Source of the DNA: a virus
Strand: one strand, 5' to 3'
IMG/VR virus record: IMGVR_UViG_3300028925_006839
Coordinates: 1 to 21,221 of that record
Length of the DNA: 21,221 nt
Below the pieces are notes generated by a model. That model did not search any database and was not told the origin of the DNA. It worked only from the letters and a program-made list of their open reading frames with translations. Position numbers and translations under genes: made by a program. Numbering within the stretch: the stretch's first letter is position 1; every line of letters begins with the position of its first letter. Below, piece after piece: positions 17,296 through 21,221 of this stretch.

Positions 17296-17715
17296 TCACT
17301 GTGTTTCTTTTTCCAGTTTCTTGTATACATCGTTCATCGCTGCGTACCGAACCAGCATTTCTTGATAGTCCATTTTCTTTTCGCCGGTGTAAGGATACGC
17401 ATAACCCTTATCTATCAACTCAAAATTTATATTTACGCCGTCAGCATAAACGATTCCAAGCGCACGACCAAACTTGCCAATGTCTTTCACTGTAATAACT
17501 AGTTTTTCGGTTCCCACCAGCAACGCTCCGAGGAACTTCTTTGCTGCCAAGCCATGCCGTTTCTCGTCAAGGTCGCGTGTGCGGCTCTCAGGTGTGTTTA
17601 TACCCGACATGCGGACGGTTTCTTTGCGTACCGTATTGAACCCTAAGTCCAACTCTGCAACAAAAGTATCGCCGTCAATTATCCGAACCAGCTTGGCTGC
17701 GTATTCGTACATCAT
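17296..17715 (-). CDS. Staphylococcal-nuclease-like (thermonuclease) protein, 139 aa
   Basis: SNase fold: VRIIDGDTF holds the calcium ligands D14, D16 and T17; R35 (VRMSGI) and E43 (INTPES) are the catalytic pair; R84 in KFGRALG is the second catalytic Arg. ADGVNINFELIDKGYAYPY matches the conserved C-terminal strand and helix. All key residues are present. No signal peptide is visible, so it acts in the cell or in the virion rather than by Sec export. It cleaves DNA or RNA at phosphodiester bonds. The start overlaps the upstream stop (ATGA). Confidence 0.92.
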   Translation of the reverse strand: MMYEYAAKLVRIIDGDTFVAELDLGFNTVRKETVRMSGINTPESRTRDLDEKRHGLAAKKFLGALLVGTEKLVITVKDIGKFGRALGIVYADGVNINFELIDKGYAYPYTGEKKMDYQEMLVRYAAMNDVYKKLEKETQ

Positions 17716-18125
17716 TGAGCCTCAGACGCGGTGATTATTGCTTGCTTCGCTTCGACTGTATCGTCTGCCATAAGGGTTCCAATAGCGTCAGGCTTGTAGT
17801 CCACACCGTCCTTTTGTAGCATCGGGGCAGCATCGAATTTCGCACGCATAGTCGGCACATCATCTAAGTCAATTTGCGCCGCCCAAACATCGAGAATTTC
17901 CTGCTCTGCCGGGGTATCTGCATCGAACGTCAAGAACGCCCGCAATGTTCCATCTTCGGCAGGTTCATAATCGGTGCGGCACATAACCGTCGAAACGCCA
18001 CAAGCACCGTAAATGAACTCAAAATGCTCCATGTCCATTGTGCCGACTTTTACACCTTCAATTGCTAACGGGTTTTTATATTTTGTTATTCGCCCCTCAA
18101 CAGGAACTTCAGTTCTTATTCGCAT
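17712..18125 (-). CDS. Hypothetical protein, 137 aa
   Basis: The start at 18125 has AGGAAATTCG as ribosome site. An acidic protein, N-terminal half beta-rich (MRIRTEVPVEGRITKYKNPL), C-terminal half helical (AEQEILDVWAAQIDLDDVPT). The layout of the last 40 residues resembles tail-associated accessory proteins, but no family is recognised. It sits between fibre and nuclease genes in an overlapping chain. Confidence 0.78.
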   Translation of the reverse strand: MRIRTEVPVEGRITKYKNPLAIEGVKVGTMDMEHFEFIYGACGVSTVMCRTDYEPAEDGTLRAFLTFDADTPAEQEILDVWAAQIDLDDVPTMRAKFDAAPMLQKDGVDYKPDAIGTLMADDTVEAKQAIITASEAQ

Positions 18126-18799
18126 CGAATTTCCTGTACGCTTTGACCGCCGCCGATGAAAGTAAAAGCCGTTCCACCTGCGTCAGTTTTACCCTCAACA
18201 GTAAATGCCGTTGATGAAGCAGCCGGTTCAATGTAAACGTCTGTTACGACAAACCCATAAGTGCCGCCTGTTCCAATGCTTTTCGACCGTACTGCTGTCT
18301 GAACCCCTGCCTTCAAAAGCCGAAGGTAGCCGGTTCCAGACAATGACCCAGCGACCGAAGTGGCATAAGCCGCAGTATGCACCGTGACGTGTTTAGCACC
18401 TTGTGGCGTGAATGTATTTGTCGCCAGTTGCTCATATGTATCGTTGCCCGTTGCCTCGTTCGGGTAATTTTCCGTGGTGTTGAGCGTACCTTCCGCAATC
18501 GTGTGCGTGTGATTTGCTAATGATATTGCAATTGCAGCACCGGAAGCACCTTGCCGAACTTTTAGCGTTTCGGATTCGCTGAATACATTTACTTTCGACG
18601 AGCCGGGAGCTGACGGAGTGCTGCCTTGATTGACGAACGTAACTGTCGTAATCGGAGCCAATGCCGCAGAACCATCACCAGCAGCACCGCTATGTGCATG
18701 AGTTGAAAGAACATCTAGGTTCGCTTTGATATGGGTGTTCAAATCGTCAGCGTCAGGAATGTCACCGTCAGCCCAAGTTTTAGGAGTTGTCCATGCCAT
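18116..18799 (-). CDS. Fibre-like structural protein, 227 aa
   Basis: The N-terminal 1-45 (TPKTWADGDIPDADDLNTHI then LDVLSTHAHSGAAGDG) is a short module typical of phage tail-fibre attachment regions. A beta-rich Ser/Thr/Gly body follows, with NHTHT at 96-100, and a C-terminal jelly-roll-like part (TFVGG...). Likely a receptor-binding or fibre protein. It is a paralog of the next upstream gene. TAATG coupling at the start. Confidence 0.72.
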   Translation of the reverse strand: MAWTTPKTWADGDIPDADDLNTHIKANLDVLSTHAHSGAAGDGSAALAPITTVTFVNQGSTPSAPGSSKVNVFSESETLKVRQGASGAAIAISLANHTHTIAEGTLNTTENYPNEATGNDTYEQLATNTFTPQGAKHVTVHTAAYATSVAGSLSGTGYLRLLKAGVQTAVRSKSIGTGGTYGFVVTDVYIEPAASSTAFTVEGKTDAGGTAFTFIGGGQSVQEIRCE

Positions 18800-19092
18800 T
18801 AGTGTGTGTGTCCTTGTAGGCTAATTGCTAACACTGTTCCCGCTGAGTTCTTGACCTTCAAAGTCGTTCCATCAACCCACAGAATAATGCTTCCAGAATC
18901 CGGTGAAGAAGGCGCAGAGATACTTGCCTCGGTAAGTGTGTTCAATGCGCCAAGCGCAGCCGCTCCGTTGCCAGCAGCCCCGGTGTGGGCATGTGCGCCG
19001 AGAACGTCGAGGTTGCCTTTGAGTTGAGCGTTGAGAATTGCAGCGTCGATGAGGTCGCCTGTCTCATATGACTGCGGTGTTGTAAATGCCAT
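18799..19092 (-). CDS. Short fibre-like paralog, 97 aa
   Basis: The start at 19092 is set by the TAATG overlap; the extended codon at 19143 would lie inside the previous gene. Residues 1-45 (MAFTTPQSYETGDLIDAAIL ... LDVLGAHAHTGAAGNG) align almost position by position with the 227-aa neighbour. It then ends at ISLQGHTH, exactly where the neighbour continues from ISLANHTH into a C-terminal domain. A tandem duplication with loss, or later gain, of that domain. Confidence 0.75.
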   Translation of the reverse strand: MAFTTPQSYETGDLIDAAILNAQLKGNLDVLGAHAHTGAAGNGAAALGALNTLTEASISAPSSPDSGSIILWVDGTTLKVKNSAGTVLAISLQGHTH

Positions 19093-20678
19093 TAGTACGT
19101 CAACCTTGTATCTCGTCCGAGTGCCGAAGTTCCAAGAACCCAAAAGCCAGCGAAGCCAGCCGTGTCGCTCAATGAATAGCTGGTCTGGTGCGCTCCACCC
19201 GGCTTTATCTGATGCGTTATTGATTCGATATAGAAGTCTCGGTCTAATCCAAGTTTAGCATTTGCCGATGCCTTCACCGTTACCCTGTCAGATACATCAA
19301 GTTCCAACGCCTTTGTCAGAACTGCTCCGCTCTGGTTTGCAGAATATGAAATCTGAATGACTGGAGTGGGCTGCTTATGGGAACCAAGATTCTGCAATGA
19401 CCATGACTTTGCTTCCTGCTGAGTTGGAACCCATTTCGCTTCACTTGCGCGTGGGTACGAACGTACTCCATAAGCAGTCTGACTTGCTGAGTCGCTCGCC
19501 AATACTGTTGCAGGATTCGATACAGTCACCGCCGTCCCTCTTGCTTGGAACTTGGTCAGGTGTACCGTCACCGCTGCGTTGTTCGTAACTTGAATCTGCA
19601 TGTTGTTTGCAGACTTGACCGTGGATATGCCGAGGCTCGATGTGTAGTTGGTTCCCCCGCCGCCGGTCGCAGCGTTCGCAAGATAATCCGTTGTCGCCGC
19701 TGGAGTTGTCCAAGCGTTCACCGCAACAGCACCGTTCGCCGTATCAGGGTTCGGGTACTCAGCAAGAATTGTTATCACTTCACCGGCTGCTAATGTCGGA
19801 GCGTTGCCAGCAGTATCAGCAAGTGGGTGTGTCCATAATGTCGTCACGCTGCCAGTCGCATAAGTGGATACCGGACACAAGAACTCGTTGTATAAAAGGC
19901 TCATCGCATCTTGCTGCTGGATAGCCATGTAACTAAAACCAGTTCCATCGTCTGCGAACGTCGCTTGTGACGTTGTGGAAGCTGCTGTATTCAGCCGGTG
20001 GTATCTATCCTCAAATGCCACCTTGCCGTCTTTGGTTTCGCGCAAGAAGCCCGACTCAGTTGATTCAACTTGTCGCATTAGGTCGAGTGCTTTACCGCTA
20101 CCGAAGAATCTCGTCATCGTGGTCTGTCCGGTGTCGATACTACGGAGTGAGCCTGACCAACTAACAGCGTCGAGAACGTCGCCTATGGCTGCACCAGTAG
20201 CCCTAGAAGTCTGCATGGTTACGCGTGCATCGGTCGTGGCGAATTTCTTGAATATACCGAGTGCCTTAATACTTGCTGAAGTGTATGCACCTTTGGTTAC
20301 TGTCGGTTGAATATTCTCAATGTAGCCCGACCAGATTGTTGTCTCGGTTGGAAGGTACGCAGCTACTTCGATGCGGCGGTTTGGAAACAGATTACCGGTC
20401 AGAACGCTGCTGGTATTGAACGGCGAATATTTGCCTGTGTTGTTTTTCAGTTTTACTTCAAGAGTGCCAGCGACAGCCTTGCCCGTAAGCTGCGAAGCAA
20501 ATGCCCGCCCCTGCTTGCAAGTGATTTCCAGAACATCGTCTGTTATCTGGTCGTAGGTATCGAGGAAATCTCCGTCGTTGTTCCAATCAACGCGAACAAT
20601 GTAACGCGCAAATCCTAGAGGAACACCGTCCCATGCGAGTGCTACATCATAATCACGCCCTGCGTCATAAAGTGCCAT
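19092..20678 (-). CDS. Large tail protein (minor tail / distal tail type), 528 aa
   Basis: VRVDWNNDGDF (28-38), then strands such as KAVAGTLEVKLKNNTGKYSP and LFPNRRIEVAAY .. IWSGYIENIQPTV, form a pattern found in minor tail or baseplate-hub-related proteins of siphophages. The long beta-rich middle (TTLWTHPLADTAGNAPTLAA...) and the C-terminal DRDFYIESITHQI are of the same type. Likely at the tail tip, bridging tube and fibres. TAATG coupling at both ends. Confidence 0.72.
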   Translation of the reverse strand: MALYDAGRDYDVALAWDGVPLGFARYIVRVDWNNDGDFLDTYDQITDDVLEITCKQGRAFASQLTGKAVAGTLEVKLKNNTGKYSPFNTSSVLTGNLFPNRRIEVAAYLPTETTIWSGYIENIQPTVTKGAYTSASIKALGIFKKFATTDARVTMQTSRATGAAIGDVLDAVSWSGSLRSIDTGQTTMTRFFGSGKALDLMRQVESTESGFLRETKDGKVAFEDRYHRLNTAASTTSQATFADDGTGFSYMAIQQQDAMSLLYNEFLCPVSTYATGSVTTLWTHPLADTAGNAPTLAAGEVITILAEYPNPDTANGAVAVNAWTTPAATTDYLANAATGGGGTNYTSSLGISTVKSANNMQIQVTNNAAVTVHLTKFQARGTAVTVSNPATVLASDSASQTAYGVRSYPRASEAKWVPTQQEAKSWSLQNLGSHKQPTPVIQISYSANQSGAVLTKALELDVSDRVTVKASANAKLGLDRDFYIESITHQIKPGGAHQTSYSLSDTAGFAGFWVLGTSALGRDTRLTY

Positions 20679-20836
20679 TAGTCAATCGCTTCAGCTTCGA
20701 TTCGCTGAGTGTTCTCTGCTCTCATACGAGATATTGCAGCAGCGAATAACAACTGGTTAAAATCAGGATTTACCTGTCGCACCACGTCAACATCTTGCAA
20801 GGTTATAAGGATATTTTGTTCGGCTGATTCTTCCAT
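20678..20836 (-). CDS. Small hypothetical protein, 52 aa
   Basis: A short gene starting at 20836 after AGAGGAAAAC, ending TAATG at the next start. The product (MEESAEQNILITLQDVDVVR, with QLLFAAAISRMRAENTQRIE and a short acidic end) is helical and acidic. Tight packing on both sides supports it. Possibly a tail-assembly accessory by position only. Confidence 0.72.
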   Translation of the reverse strand: MEESAEQNILITLQDVDVVRQVNPDFNQLLFAAAISRMRAENTQRIEAEAID

Positions 20837-20844
20837 GTTTTCCT

Positions 20845-21189
20845 CTACGGCTTTGCGTACTTAGTCTTGACTGCTGCGATTGCAGCAGCCCATGTGGTCG
20901 TGCTGTTCACACCGTCATGGTATTGCATATCTAACTGGTCAGCGATGCTTGGGTACTCAGCAGCACGTTTGCGACTGTAATCAGCAGCGGCATGTGCCGC
21001 TTGTGCATCGGATAAACCTTGAATAAGCGAGGCTTCTGATGGCTTATTATGGGTTACTCCCAGCCATTCATATATTTCAAGATTGGCATAAACCTTGTTT
21101 GTATGGTCTGACCAGCCGAACCACTGCCCCGTATGCAGCCGAATAAGGATATCTTCGATGTGATTGGCTCGACCAGTAGCATAGTCCAT
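20845..21189 (-). CDS. Possible tail-fibre chaperone-like protein, 114 aa
   Basis: The start at 21189 has TTAGGAGA as ribosome site. The C-terminal YPSIADQLDMQYHDGV and WAAAIAAVKTKYAKP match a motif (YP.I.DQLD ... W...I..VK..Y.K) that I know from many phage tail-region hypotheticals, some linked to tail assembly. The middle is helical and Ala-rich. Role inferred from the motif and from the tail genes that follow. Confidence 0.65.
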   Translation of the reverse strand: MDYATGRANHIEDILIRLHTGQWFGWSDHTNKVYANLEIYEWLGVTHNKPSEASLIQGLSDAQAAHAAADYSRKRAAEYPSIADQLDMQYHDGVNSTTTWAAAIAAVKTKYAKP

Positions 21190-21191
21190 TT

Positions 21192-21221
21192 TTAAGTGTC
21201 TCCTAATCTCACGACTCGTAC
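21192..21221 (-). CDS. Possible 3' end of an upstream gene (fragment)
   Basis: Only 30 nt are visible. One frame ends VRVVRLGDT at a TAA just before the next ribosome site; another frame stops at a TGA (21211-21209). Which is real cannot be decided from this window. Confidence 0.3.
   Translation of the reverse strand, partial: VRVVRLGDT

Noticed and set aside
610-20618. Many open frames of 60-170 codons on the plus strand
   Set aside because: They lie opposite well-supported minus-strand genes, lack ribosome sites, have low-quality amino acid composition and no motifs; they are shadows of coding sequence.

Overview
The window is part of a tailed double-stranded DNA phage (Caudoviricetes). 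It carries the start of a terminase large subunit, a probable terminase small subunit, a holin cassette, tail and fibre-like proteins, and a phage replication module. Every supportable gene lies on the minus strand, so transcription runs from high to low coordinates. No integrase, repressor, tRNA or CRISPR array was seen. The host cannot be fixed from sequence. GC is moderate (roughly half by eye), Shine-Dalgarno signals of the AAGGA type are used, and several small zinc-motif proteins resemble families common in actinobacterial phages, so an actinobacterial host is a weak guess.

Layout in transcription order. 21.2-15.68 kb is a late block: tail-chaperone-like protein, 52-aa protein, large tail protein, two paralogous fibre-like proteins, unknown protein, staphylococcal-nuclease-like protein, membrane-anchored beta-rich protein, then holin-like membrane proteins. 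These genes are tightly packed with TAATG or ATGA start/stop overlaps. 15.67-15.58 kb is an AT-rich array of AGTTAC hexamers. 15.34-9.36 kb is the replication module: small accessory genes, an HTH protein, an SSB-like protein, a primase-polymerase/helicase fusion, a winged-helix protein, a zinc protein, a RuvC-like resolvase with an inserted DnaJ-type zinc finger, and a possible PD-(D/E)XK nuclease. 9.29-1.69 kb is a run of about 20 small, mostly unknown early genes in several promoter-headed units, ending at a terminator near 1.6 kb. A second AGTTAC array (1.5-1.39 kb) follows, then the packaging genes: terS, a DNA methyltransferase and terL, which runs off the left edge.

The most striking feature is the leader architecture of the early region. 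About 20 genes start after the same motif, GAAAAGGAACCGACC, here called the start-associated sequence (SAS). Seven start sites have a TTGACA promoter, and those leaders lack the element described next. Ten intercistronic gaps, otherwise unrelated in sequence, hold one conserved RNA-like element on the coding strand: ACATACA, a closing AAC(C)/(G)GUU helix, a main hairpin P1, a purine-rich bulge ending GGGUUAA or GGAGUUAA, a second hairpin P2, then the SAS. P2 pairs in all ten copies with different sequences, and the upper part of P1 also changes in a compensatory way while keeping one bulged A. This is strong internal evidence for a selected RNA structure. The closest precedent I know is the SAS/ESAS system of cluster K mycobacteriophages, which has different sequences. 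Other points of interest are the twin AGTTAC arrays about 14 kb apart, anti-SAS sequences beside two terminators, and several genes of under 60 codons.
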